Of a stretch of 64,000 nt of DNA, positions 53,008 to 64,000 are shown piece by piece. Under the pieces are notes generated by a model that was given only the letters and a program-made list of their open reading frames with translations, was not told the DNA's origin and made no database searches. Source of the DNA: Brasenia schreberi (lineage: Eukaryota; Streptophyta; Magnoliopsida; Nymphaeales; Cabombaceae); the NCBI GenBank assembly GCA_036023115.1, contig JAYKKT010000073.1, positions 15,132,001 to 15,196,000 of the forward strand, in the 5' to 3' direction. Numbering within the stretch: the first letter of the stretch is position 1; each line of letters starts with the position of its first letter. The position numbers were made by a program, and so were the translations under genes.

Positions 53008-56000
53008 TCAAAGGTATGTGGGAGGAAGGTGAGAAGACGGCTGCAATCCACTACCCAAATAAACTCCACTGTAGCTGGTTGTGGTTGCACTGGGTGGAGC
53101 CGTAGAAGTTTGTGCCGCTGCTTCCTGATAATGATAAGACCTAAGATGGTTAGGTTGCTGGTCATAACGAACTTGGCTGATGGTGTTATAGCCACCTTGC
53201 ACCGGGTAGTTGTAGGCAGATGCTGCAGGGTACGTGTACCTATTATCCAGGCCACTATTGTAATACGAGTTATATGGGGCTCGGTCACTGACCTCTGTAA
53301 TTCTGTTAGCACCACCCATGCCCATCCAATGTCCATGACCACCAAAGTTAGCTCGAGACCTCTTCGGCTGCGGTTTAGTTGCTTCACCCATCCTTTTCTT
53401 ATCAGCTTTTGCTTTGTCTAACTGTGCCGCCCGCTTCTGAAGTGGATCAAGCGGGTACTCTGACTCAAGTTTGTGTTCTTCAATGCACTTCATTATGGCT
53501 TTCAGAGCAGCCAACTCTTTTGCGTTGCCATCATTCTACATTGACAGTATCATTCACTCAGTGTTTGACAACAGACGGCAAGAACCATCAGAAAAGGAAA
53601 TCCCTCCGATGACCAGAAGTAGAGAGAGATAGTTGGGCATGGTAAAGGAGTCTGGTTATATGATGCCGGTGCTCTATATGACAATCTCAAAAACCATTCG
53701 TGCACGAACACGATAAGATACCGACAAAATTATACATAATAATTAATATAATTGATTTAGAAAAAGCTTACGATAGGGTGCCAAGAGATTTCTTTAGAAA
53801 ACCATGGAAAAGAAAGGTATCTCATTGATGTACATAAATCTTATAAGAGACATGTATGATGGTGCAAAAACATGCGTGAGGACTCATGAAAGAATGATAA
53901 ACTACTTTGAAGTTAAGATTGGGTTACATTAGGGATCAACTTTAAGTATCCCAATGACATTGTGTTAGTGGATGAGTCCAAGGAAAAAGTTAACAGGAAA
54001 TTAGAAGGAGATAAAAGTTAGAAAATAAAAGCTTCCGACATAGTAGAACAAAGATAGAAGATAAGGATTGTAAATTTGATCATTTGGGTACTTCAGAGGA
54101 TATATAAATTAAGATTAGCATAAATTGCATCCCTCACAAAAAAGTTTTAAATACCTATGGTCAATTTTTCAAAGTGATGAAAAATTGATGGTACGATCAG
54201 TTAATCATCAACATGTGCAAAAGATGTTTGTAGTAGAAATGAAGATGTTGAAATGGATGAGCGGTCACATAAGGATAAATCGTATACTTAATGAGGTTAT
54301 TAGAAACAAAATGGGAGTAGCACTGATAGAAGATAAAATGAGAGAAAATCGTTTAAGATGGTTTGGACACGTAGAAAGACGATCCAAGGACTCTCGCAAG
54401 AAGATATGAAAAACTAGATTGTGAAAATGTTAAAAGAGGGAGAGGACGACCACAAAAGTATTGGAAAGAAACAATAAAGAATGATCTAGTTTATATTGAG
54501 TTAACCGCTAGCATGGCACATGATAGAGCTCTGTAGAAACAAAGAATCCATGTAGCCAACCCCATGTAGTATGGGAAAAGGCTTAGTTGTTCTTGTAATT
54601 GATATATCCCAAACGACTGCATGAAACTGAGTTTTCACAAGTTCTTATTCACTAATAAAGATGACCAATTGTATCCACCATGAAGACTATACTGCAGAAA
54701 AGCGACAGAAGGGGCTGCTAATAAGACACTACGAGTTTCATGAAGTATGCTATATACCGACGCACCTGAGCACCAGGACCAGCATTTGCACCTTTCCCTT
54801 GTGAAGCTCTTCTTATGTCCTTTAAATACGCCTTTAAAAGAGATACAGGGGGGAAGCTCTCCGTAAGCTTGAAGGCATATACAAAGTTGACAGCATCGAT
54901 CTGCCTCCCACTGTTTATCAGAGCTTCAATCACACCTGAAAAAAGAAAGCAGGTAGCATGATCAAAGAAAACCGACAATGCATTGAAGACTTCAATCTGA
55001 GCTGGTAGGCGAATTGTTTTGAACACACTAGGATCTTACATGATCCAAAACTGAGGAGGAAGGTTTGTCCAAAGCACTGCAAACAAATAAACATGTCCTA
55101 CACTCCTACCAAAAACAAAAGGTTTGCAGAGGGATCCATGTTGAGAGCCCTCAAGTCATCCAACAGAATACGAACCTGGCATTTTTTGCACAAGTCCAAG
55201 AGCATGGCAGAGCTCAGGTGTTTGCTTGCGACGGGAGATTGCAAGTACAAGCTTGCAAAGCTCATCTTCATCAAAATCTGACGAAATATTAAAGGTAGCG
55301 AGTAACTGCAGGAATGCCTGTACTTCCAATGAATTGCCATTGGCAGCATCAGCATCCAAATCAGCCAATTTGGGCTTCCATTCATCAGCAATTACTTTTG
55401 CTTGTTGTTTAATTTGGGGGGTGATCACAGGGTGATCTGCATCTGGCATAGTTCCTCTTGAAAGGGGAGCCAGTGACTCCAACAACAGAACACATGACCT
55501 TCTCAAGCCCAAAAGGGCACCATCTCTCTTATCCCCGGCTATGGTTGTTTGACCAGGAGGATAGAATCCCTCCAGAGAATCCAGCACCAACTGGGCTGGA
55601 TTGGTTGCACTTTTCAAGGCAACAGGGACTTCCTCACGTATTGCAGCAAGAACTTTCCGATTATCTGAAATGAAATTCAAAAGCCCTATTGCATCCATCT
55701 CTTCGCATAATTGCTTCAATTGAGGACGGGGCTTAACTTCAGCGGTTTCAGCAGGTCCAGGCCCGCCTGGAGTATCAGGCAAATTCTCCTCTGCACCAGA
55801 TAGCGATGCATTGGATTCACCATTAGAATAGCTATTTACCTTGCTTTCAAAATTTCCATCAGTATCTACGGGTTTGGGTGATGGTGATTTCTTGTACTTG
55901 CTGTAGGCCTCTTGAATGTTGGCCACTGCAGCATCTCGTAAAACCTGCAACCTGTCAAGTGAAGCCTGTTCCATGGCAGCAACAGCTGACTCTCTCAGCT

Positions 56001-56244
56001 TCAGCGACTCTTGTGTTTCAGCAGCCTTCACTTCAAATTCCGTTTCCTTCTTCTCTAATTCATTGAATCTCTTTTTCAGAGAACTTTCAATGGTTAAGAA
56101 ATGCTCTTGAAGTTCCTCCCACTGCAGTTTGCAGTTCAAAGAGGCTTCTCTGTGAGTTTCTAGTTCACTAAATGTCTTACAGAGCTGCTCAATCATTGAA
56201 CTTGTGGACTCAATACGTGAAAGGACAGGCTCCAAGTCCGCCAT
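53008..56244 (-). CDS. FRL3: FRIGIDA-like protein (FRL3 type)
   Basis: Minus-strand exons 55176-56244, 54766-54935 and 53008-53535, with GT/AG borders and consistent phases (588 residues). The N-terminus is a long coiled coil (about residues 5-130; [20 protein letters not shown], then [20 protein letters not shown]). The Frigida domain covers roughly residues 195-430 with [80 protein letters not shown] and [21 protein letters not shown] Lys/Arg segment ([19 protein letters not shown]) is a likely nuclear localisation signal, and the tail is Tyr/Gln/Ser-rich and disordered. The family is named for the Arabidopsis flowering regulator FRIGIDA; FRL members are nuclear scaffold-like proteins, and the specific role of this one is inferred. 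Start: first Met of the frame that begins the coiled coil. Intron 2 holds an antisense RTE fragment. Confidence 0.92.
53745..54597 (+). mobile_element. RTE LINE fragment in intron 2 of the FRIGIDA-like gene
   Basis: It begins in the RT segment [15 protein letters not shown], continues through [15 protein letters not shown] and EVKIGLH-like blocks and [12 protein letters not shown], and then [18 protein letters not shown], ending GTATGGGAAAAGGCTTAGTTG. Internal deletions and frameshifts are common; one deletion removes part of the catalytic region. CAA is kept where two other copies have TAG. TAATTGAT at both ends may be the target duplication. Orientation is opposite to the host gene. Confidence 0.85.
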
Positions 56245-58135
56245 TTTAGCTGTTGTTTTGATTAAGCCTGGATTCAGCACAACAATATGAAGGAACATTA
56301 CAAGAGAGCAAGACATAAAGCAAGCCTCCCCAGGCTACTAGCATAAGGATATTTCCCAGAAAGCCAACACTGTTTTCCTTTGAAATGCAGAAAATAAACA
56401 GGTAAAAAATAAGAGAAAAAATAAACTGTAATAAGCAAAAGATTAAAAAGAAACAGTATGAGTACTTTAAAACAAATGGCCACATCAGACCAGCATATAG
56501 TGGATATCAGAGCTCTGTAAGATTATATTCAAGACAGCGTGAACAAACCAAATTGCTTCATTTCCTGCTAAGTCTATTGTGAAGCTAAGTGTAAGGCAGT
56601 CCCAAACATAGACCAGTGTGCATGAAATCGATCCAGGCACTCAAAACACACACACACACACACACACACAGAGAGAGAGAAGCCTTAGACAATTATTATC
56701 AACTGTGACTAGCACACTAGAAAGGCCTATGCTTAGACAGAAAAAAATCATCCAAGTCACCTTAGTTTTGGATTTATTTCTGCATAAAGTAACAAAGAAC
56801 TACAGTGTAGAAAGGGGAATGCCCATGATTGCACAACCGAATCAACAAATTTTTCATTGCAGATTTTTTTGGTAGAGACCTCGTCAATGAATTTTAATAT
56901 GATTTATATCCGTTCCATCATGAAGGCAAAAACAGTAGCTCTCATTAATTAATAATCAAAACTCACCACCAACCTATTATGGGGTCCAACATGGAATTTT
57001 TAAGCCTAAAGTTCATCTTAATTCAGATCAGCACAAACTAAATTCTTGATACAGTGAAAAAGCAGTGTCATACTTTTATTTCATCCAATCTACAGGAGAA
57101 ATTTTAAAAGATAACCTCTTCACATTCACCGTCCCATTAGATAGACCACTCTCATTGGAAAACGCCATCTTCATCCTTAAACCCCATTTCTTGTAAATCT
57201 CATTGCACCATGAAGGCATCAATCAAGATTTTTGCCACCAAGCTAAATGAACATGGCATTTTAGAGAGAGGGAAAACGAAACAGAACAACAATACAGAGT
57301 TTTGTCATCATAAGAAGAAAATTTTATTATCAACAACGAATAACCCAAAAAAGTTGGTCAACAAGAACACCATTTAATTCTTAAAGACAAAACTATATCA
57401 ACCAAGGCAGAGCAAACTGGCAGAAAAATATCATGAAAGCCAATAGAAAAGTCATAATTGTTGAGACACATCGTTGCAGTTTCAACAAGTGATGTAAGAT
57501 TGTAAGTATCAATATGCAAGTTGCATGGCTAAAGCCAATAGACATTATACAGAAGAAACCTAGCATTTTATGTCATATATATTGCAAATTTTCCAAAATT
57601 TTCAAAAAATATTAAAGGTTTACAAAATTTTAAAATATATCAATAAAAGAATTAATTCTTTCAACGAGAATTAACAAAATATATTTTTATGTACACAGAA
57701 TAATAATACTAACCTACAAATTTTAAAATTACTTGATTTTATATCTTTTATATTTTCCAGTCAAAATAGTGTAACATGACATTTTCTAATAGAAGTTTTA
57801 TTACATGATACGTACCAATAATTCTGGTTTCAGCTATGGAATTGCAGTAACAAAGAGAAGCAAAACTCCAAGTTATGTATGTAATTATAGGTACTTACTG
57901 TGCAGGGAATCCATATTGTGTGGCCAAGGAATAAACATGCTTAAAAAATCATAGTACTAAAAGTGTTGTGCAAGCTGGAAGAATAATGAGAGGCATCATA
58001 CTCCTGGAATTTAGGGAAAGAGCTAAAGGTCCCAGTTATGCAAAGTTTTTCAGAAAAGTTATCTCTACAGTTCTTTTAACAAAATTTGTTCCCATCAGTT
58101 CATAAGGTTGTTACAGGTTATCCAGAATCTACTAC
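56245..58135. other. FRIGIDA-like 5' flank and intergenic DNA
   Basis: AT-rich. Contains a CA/GA microsatellite at about 56646-56680. No other coding region or structured repeat was seen. Confidence 0.5.
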
Positions 58136-58300
58136 AACTAAGCCCTTTCTCATACTAGATGGGGTCGGCTACATGGATTCTTTGTTTTTTGTTGTAGAAT
58201 CCATCTTAAGTCCGACAAAGTTTTATGCTGAAGTCGGAAACCTAATGCAACCCTCCTCCTTTATCTAGGCTTGGGACCGGCCATGCAAGGATGGAGTTAA
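58136..58300 (-). mobile_element. Short internally deleted RTE derivative
   Basis: The left 55 bases (ACTAAGCCCTTTCTCATACT onward) match the RTE 3' terminus, and the right 105 bases (CCGACAAAGTTTTATGCTGA to GCAAGGATGGAGTT) match the extreme 5' leader of the same LINE at about 38735-38838. All coding sequence is missing. The result is a roughly 165-bp element with both LINE ends. No clear target duplication was found. Confidence 0.75.
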
Positions 58301-58487
58301 AAATGAAAACCAAAAAAAAAATTGAAATGAAATCTGAGGTCCTTAAATCCTCGATATAGCAATTGTGGATTCAGCTTTCCAGTATCTGTCTTTTGCTTCG
58401 TGCTCTGATCAATCATAGGTATATATTGCCAACCAACAGGAAGTTCTTACTATTCCATAAAGAGTGTGCACTATTGTATTACAACAC

Positions 58488-59484
58488 CAACAACTAAGCC
58501 TTTTCTCTTAGTAGATGGGGTCAGCTACATAGATTCTTTGTTTCTATAGAGCCTGACATGGATTCTTTGGTTCCATAGAGCTTGATAAAGTGTCATGTTA
58601 ACATTTAACTCAATATAAACTAAATCATTCTTTATTGTTTCCTTCCAACATATGGTCATCTTCTTTAACATTTTCACAACATAGTTTCTCATACCGTTTT
58701 ACTGGAGCTTTCTTTGGTCATATTTCTACATGTTGAAACTATCTTAAATGATTTTTCCTCATTTTGTCATCTATTAGTGCAACTTCCAATTTGTTTCTAA
58801 TAACCTCATTATGCATACAGTCTTTCATCCATCTCAACATCTTCATTTATGTTATGGACATCTTTTTCACATGTTGATAAGTAACTGCCAACACTCAAAA
58901 CCATAAAACATAGTGAGTTAAATTGCTACTCTATAACATTTATCTATAAACTTTAATGTGTCATATAAAATACCTAATGCACTACTCAATTTTAACCAAC
59001 CTACATTAATTTGATGTGAAACATCTCCATCAAATTTTTCATCACTTTGAAAAAATGATCCTAGGTGCTTAAAAATTTTCTTGTAAGGGATACAATTTAT
59101 GTCAATCTTAATTTCTACGTCATTTGAAGTAACCAAATGACCAAACTTGCATTTCATATATTCTATCTTTGTTCTACTAAGTCAAAAGTCTTTACTTTTT
59201 AATGTTTCTCTTCATAGTTTCAATTTTTTATTAACTTTTTCTTTAGACTTATCTACTAATACAATGTTACTCGTGAATAACATAATCAAGGAACTTCGTC
59301 TTCAATATGTTTTGTTAGCTCGTCAATGGCCAATACAAACAAATATGGACTTAAAGTTGATCCTTGATGCAATCTAATATTAACTTCAAAGAAATCTGTC
59401 ATTTCTTTATGGATTCTAACCCATGTTTTTTCATTATCATACATGTTTCTTATAAATTTGATGTATATCAATAAGATAACTCTC
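58488..59484 (-). mobile_element. RTE LINE, 5'-truncated
   Basis: The 3' terminus is near 58488 (CAACAACTAAGCCTTTTCTC). The copy extends through the post-RT region (a CKFGHLVTSNDVEIKID block at 58918-59157) to the RT core (IKFIRNMYDNEKTWVRIHKE, then HQGSTLSPYLF, at 59286-59471). A duplicated GATTCTTTG block lies near 58533 and 58561. It keeps CAA at the diagnostic TAG position. Confidence 0.85.
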
Positions 59485-60786
59485 TTTTACATTACTGCAA
59501 TTTTTACAAAATGGGTTTTGGAAGAATGGGATCGTGATGTGTTACAGTTTCATCGCAATTTTTAGATGGAGAATTCATTTCCGATCAAGAGAAAGGGGAA
59601 ATTCAATTGTGGTACCCTCCAAGAAAATATCTCAGCTATTTCTAGTCATTCATGAAAATTACCAAACCCAAGCCTTTCACCACAACTGGGGTCAGCTAAA
59701 AGGAATTTTAGTAGCCATTAAGCTCAATTTAGTGCCACATTAGCATTTAATTCCAAAAAAGCAAAAAAGTAAGACTACTTTTTATTGCTATCTATGAGAA
59801 ACGTATCATGAAAATATCAAACTTGAACTCAATTCTGATCAAGAGAAAGGGGAAATTCAATTGTGGTCACTCGCCATTACTTGCTCATATGACAAATGCC
59901 AAGGACCGCATGATGTCATTGCTTGTGGCAGATAACATCAAGTTCATCTATATTTTGTAATGGATGTTAGTTCATCGTTAGAATTATACTGCAGATACAT
60001 TTAGCACAAAAACTGAAGGTCTCTGCTTTAAATAACCTCCATTTTACCAAATAGATTATAATCAACCAAACAGAGAAAACTAATCCATCGATTCAACGGA
60101 AGAGGAGAACAGATGTTCACGGAATCAAAAGGATTAGACATGCTTCATATTCTTTCTGAGTACCAAAAGAGGGAAACTAATCCACCAATGACAATCAACC
60201 AAAGAGGCAAGAAACTAAAGAGGATATTTACAAATTTGGCTGGCCTTACAGATTTTAACCTAAACAAAAGAAGGAAAATTATATCTCACATCAGGATATG
60301 GGAAAAAATGACACCAAGTCCCTCGAGCACACGGAGAGAGGAGGGAGAGAGTAGGAGAGAGAGCAGTACTGTTGAGAGAATGCCAAGCCATGTTCCTGCC
60401 AGAGAAGATATTTAGTAGAGAGAGAGAGTCAGGCAAAGAGTGTCGGGTTGCCCTAACTAAAACCTATGTGGTCCATGGTGAAAAAACACTGCATTTCTGC
60501 GACTTGTGCAAGCACATGTATGTGACTAGCATAGTAACACGAGTTAAGAAACACTGAGAGCATGTAGGATATCAGTCTTCCTTGTTTCTTTTACAGTCAC
60601 ATGTAAGTTGATACTGATTCATTTCACTATTCATCAACAGAAAGCATACACAAATTTATCAACAGAGGTTGCATGGAGGGAATCTTACGTAAACAATACA
60701 AGAAAAACTGATCATCGATATGGGTACAGTACCAATACTTGGTACGGGAACAAGATACACAAATTTCAGAAAATCAAAGGTATGGG
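59485..60786. other. Intergenic DNA
   Basis: Contains the 30-bp direct repeat pair listed separately and short unrecognised frames at 60113-60415 and 60608-60838. No gene is supported. Confidence 0.45.
59583..59866. repeat. 30-bp direct repeats flanking a 225-bp insert
   Basis: GATCAAGAGAAAGGGGAAAT followed by TCAATTGTGG occurs at 59583-59612 and 59837-59866. The intervening sequence starts near ACCAAACCCAAGCCTTTCAC and includes GGGGTCAGCTA, which resembles the 3' terminus of another RTE-like family. Confidence 0.7.
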
Positions 60787-61889
60787 TAGGGGTGAGCATA
60801 ATTCGGTTAAAACCGAATTGCAGAACCAGAATTTCTGATTCTGTTCGGTCACAGCTTCAGCTAGAACCAGTTTGGGGTTGGTTTGGTGATTTTTAAAAGT
60901 TTGGTATTCGGTTCAGTTTCAAGAGGTCTAAAACCGAAGAACCGATACATAAATAATTGCCCCCTCCCTCCCCCATTTAGGGTATAACTTATTTATGTAA
61001 GAATATGATTCTTCAATTTACTTGAGGAATTCTAACCAATCGCCAATCATACAATCCAAGAAACACTAAGAGACCAATCCACCAAATGCTTGGTGTTCCA
61101 ATACTCAAATAAGTCAAATAATCAAACACTCAAGAAGTCAAACCAAATATCTAAAGTGTTGCAATTATTGATGTATAAGAATGCTCTATTTATAGAGTTA
61201 GAGAGAAGGATTTTACAGCAGCAAGGGAGATGGGGTTCCAAGACCAACGGGCTCTAGTGGTCTGTCTCCTATTACATTAATACATTAACAATTTTGCCCC
61301 CACCCTCTCTCTCTCTCTTTCATCATTCCTCGATCTGCGCGCATAAATGGTCTCTCTTTCATGCACACACTCGCGCGCACACATCCTAGTAGCATAACAG
61401 ATAGAAGGATCAATTTTGAACAAAGTGGTATCTTTTGTAAATGGATTTTAGTTTTTCTGTTTCCCTATGTTCAGAGGAGTTCATCAAATTGGAAACAAAG
61501 ACCTGTTGAAGGACGAAGTACCAATAATTTTAGGGGTGATCCGTATCAATGTATGGTGATGCCATTGTGCCCTTGATGCTGGTTCTCAACTGTGCTTGTG
61601 GACGATGGTCGTTCCATGGCCCCATTACCAAAGCTTTGTGAAATTGCAAAAAAAGGAGAACAAGATAATGTTGATTGCACACGTAATCAGGTATTTACTA
61701 GAAGCTAGTGGGGCTATTTTCATGAAGAATGCAAGGGAATGCTCCCTTATGAACTGAATGACTTAACTAATTTGGTTCAATTCGGTTTGGTTACCTATTG
61801 AATTTGGTTCCTGTTTGGTTTTAAAATTGAGATCCATTTCGGTTTTCAGGTAATTTCGTTCGAACCGAACCAACCAAAGCTCACCCCTA
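60787..61889. mobile_element. Non-autonomous hAT-like element (1.1 kb)
   Basis: The termini are inverted repeats TAGGGGTGAGC. The subterminal regions are crowded with GGTTCGGTT and AACCGAA motifs on both sides, a hallmark of plant hAT derivatives. The flanking octamers GGTATGGG and AGTATGAA share a five-base core and differ only by G/A changes, so they may be a worn 8-bp duplication. No transposase frame. Confidence 0.7.
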
Positions 61890-62191
61890 AGTATGAATAC
61901 ATCACTATTAAAAATAAAAAATATGTATAAGTAATATCACACGAAATTAAATATGATAAACTCATAATTGGCAACATAATATTAGATATCTGAACAGTAT
62001 AGTAGATGTTATGCTTTAACGAAAATTACACACATGCATATGAGAAGCACAAAAAACATAGAAAAAAGGATGAGAATATTTGAAGAACACCAATGTAATA
62101 TCATAAGTTCAAGAACACTGAACAGGAGGCAAGATATTATCGGAATCTCATGTGTCTAGAATAGGAGTTAATAGATTGCAATATAATCAAA

Positions 62192-62420
62192 ATAGGGAAT
62201 CAGATGTGACTCTACCGACTCCTTTTCTTAACAGAGGGAACTCCAGAAGAACGTGTTATGATCGGTACCAGACCTTAAGAATATTAAAACAGCCAAATAT
62301 CTACAATATAGGGAATCAGGTGTACCTTTACCGACTCATTTCCTTAAACGGATGGAACTCCAAAAGAATGCGTCATGATCGATACCAGATCTTAAGAATA
62401 TTAAAACAGCCAAATATCAA
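62192..62420 (+). repeat. Two-copy tandem duplication, period about 117 bp
   Basis: ATAGGGAATCAGATGTGACT and ATAGGGAATCAGGTGTACCT start the two units. Both contain CCTTAAGAATATTAAAACAG or the equivalent with one change, and GCCAAATATC. Substitutions and small indels separate the copies. Confidence 0.85.
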
Positions 62421-62496
62421 CAGAGGACAGATAAGGATCAAGAGAAGAACTTAGTAATATCGAAACGGCCTCAGAGAGAGACCACTTTGCGTCTCT

Positions 62497-62502
<6 letters not shown>

Positions 62503-62555
<53 letters not shown>
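62503..62555. repeat. (GA)n microsatellite
   Basis: About 26 GA units; a shorter GA run follows at 62629-62647. Confidence 0.95.
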
Positions 62556-62558
<3 letters not shown>

Positions 62559-62559
62559 C

Positions 62560-64000
62560 ACCGATGGGTGCCAGAGTTCCGCCACCGCCCTGTCAAAACC
62601 GTGCCTAGAAGTCGCCGACACGCCGGATGAGAGAGAGAGAGAGAGAGGAAGATATCGGGAAAGGGGGTAAAGGATGAGGGATTCAATACATTGCGATTTT
62701 AATTTGGGTTTTGGATCAGATTAACCCATTTGGATACGGGTCTCCCTGATCCATTCTCATGAAATAAAAAAAAAAATACGGTACTCAAGGTGTTTGATTG
62801 ATGGTGTTTGGGGAGGGGGGACCTCAGTTCGGGAAAGTCGGTACTCAGTGCCATGCACGAATCAAACACAGTTCCATGCATGGATCAGACACAGCACCGG
62901 GTGGGGCTCATCCCACCCCTGGAACTTGAGTTCCATGGCCCTTTTCTCAACTGAAAAAGCGGCTCATCTCAGGTGGTGGGTTGCTCAACTTGGGCCTGGG
63001 CCTCACGCCTCGATGGGTAACTCATCATTCTCGCTTCAGTTCTCTTCGCAACAACAACTATTTTTCATCTCACATTCTACTTGGTTATGAAACCCTTCAA
63101 CACCGGAAAAATCGTTGAGAAATCATATCATGATCGGTCTCTTTCACAACTCAAGTGAAAACTCTTTTCTTTTTCACACTTTTTACCATATTTCTCTTCT
63201 TCTTTTTCCACTTCTTATATAAATATCCAAAATCATCTGATATTGATTTATATCGTGGTTTTATTACCTAATCGATAAAGTATGTCATATTTTGTCTTAT
63301 GATTGTGTTCTGATATGTGTATGATGATGGTATTCATCTGTTTTTCTGATATCATTCATGTGGAGTGATCATCTTGTGTGGTGGATTCTGAAATTGTATT
63401 CTTTTTATTCACATTGCATAAGATCTCTTTTCGAGGAGGTCTAGTTTAGTTTGCTTTTTGTTGAGAGGTGATTTTATACATTTGAATGCAATGAACAATA
63501 GTGAATCTCATAATATAGTGTATTTTTTAATGCCCAATGCATCGATTATCTTCATTTTTCTATTAGTGTTTGAAATTCAAGGGTACTTGAAAAGAGTTAT
63601 GATTTTATTTTTGCTTGAAGATTTATTATTCTGAGACTTATTTGTGAAAAAGAAAAATGTAAATGTTTTGGCTCCATTGATGCAAATCAAACACAGAATT
63701 GATGGAACACGAGACTGCAATGCCAGATGAAACATGAAACTATGGTTCCAGTTATTCCAATTCCATCTAGGCTTGTGCCATAAGTTCCGTAACAATATGC
63801 TAGGAACCGTCAAACAAATACACCCTTACCTAATTATGGGCACTCCATCGTAAGTGGTGTACTTGTGTTTCAGTGTTGATCATGAAGAAAAATTCAGTGA
63901 TGGCAACCGACCCAACTAACATATAGAAAGAGGAAATACCTTATCTTATTGGGAAACACAGTTGCCAATTGAATGATAGAGAGGACAGTTGCAAACAATC
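62560..64000. other. Right end of window, no gene seen
   Basis: The segments CAAGGTGTTTGATTGATGG (about 62789) and, reverse-complemented, AAGGGTGTATTTGTTTGACGG (about 63826) resemble each other and might be the ends of another DNA transposon, but no target duplication was found. No supported coding region. Confidence 0.35.

Noticed and set aside
62785..63830. Possible 1-kb DNA transposon with AAGGGTGTNTTTG-like ends
   Set aside because: The ends match only loosely and no target duplication is visible.
1..64000. CRISPR arrays, operons, ribosome binding sites or bacterial features
   Set aside because: The window is plant nuclear DNA; no regularly spaced prokaryotic-type repeats were seen.

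Overview
This is eukaryotic nuclear DNA from a flowering plant. The evidence is intron-rich genes of clearly plant type (pectate lyase, FRIGIDA-like, plastid ABCI11-type ATPase, RABE-type Rab, plant shugoshin), AT-rich spacers, long (TA)n and (GA)n microsatellites, and a heavy load of transposable elements. I cannot place the species from the sequence alone.

Layout. 1-4.6 kb: the C-terminal end of a hAT transposase and a broken RTE-type LINE with a second RTE LINE nested in it in the opposite orientation. 4640-8663: a non-autonomous LTR retrotransposon (334/331 bp LTRs, AGGCA target duplication) with no gag-pol; it carries a broken, apparently intronless copy of a host CRM (CRS1/YhbY)-domain gene plus two internal tandem arrays. 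9.9-10.9 kb: a three-exon Myb/SANT-like gene. 12794-15185: a 2.39-kb solo LTR with ATATG duplication. 15.4-18.5 kb: (TA)n arrays separated by palindromic MITE-like elements. 20771-22648 (-): a three-exon pectate lyase with an unusual C-terminus. 23-29 kb: intergenic DNA with several tRNA-derived SINE-like elements and a truncated ATG8 pseudogene. 29976-32807 (+): a nine-exon shugoshin gene. 34583-41838 (-): an ABCI11-type plastid ABC ATPase gene whose intron holds a 3.25-kb RTE LINE with 19-bp duplications. 43272-51063 (+): a RABE1/Rab8 pseudogene with a 3,275-bp hAT transposon inside exon 2 and an independent nonsense codon; a second, non-autonomous hAT-like element sits in a later intron. 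53008-56244 (-): a FRIGIDA-like gene with an RTE fragment in its second intron. 58-64 kb: more RTE fragments, a 1.1-kb non-autonomous hAT-like element, tandem repeats and microsatellites.

The host genes do not form a pathway. The clearest theme is transposon biology. RTE LINEs occur as long, 5'-truncated, nested, 81-bp and internally deleted forms, and two copies share the same in-frame stop. A family of about 180-200-bp double-hairpin elements is associated with TA-dinucleotide arrays. Two hAT-type elements lie in one dead Rab gene. Exon boundaries were inferred by eye from GT/AG sites, reading phase and family similarity. The protein-family calls are strong; most terminal-repeat calls were read base by base; the SINE and MITE family assignments are inferences.
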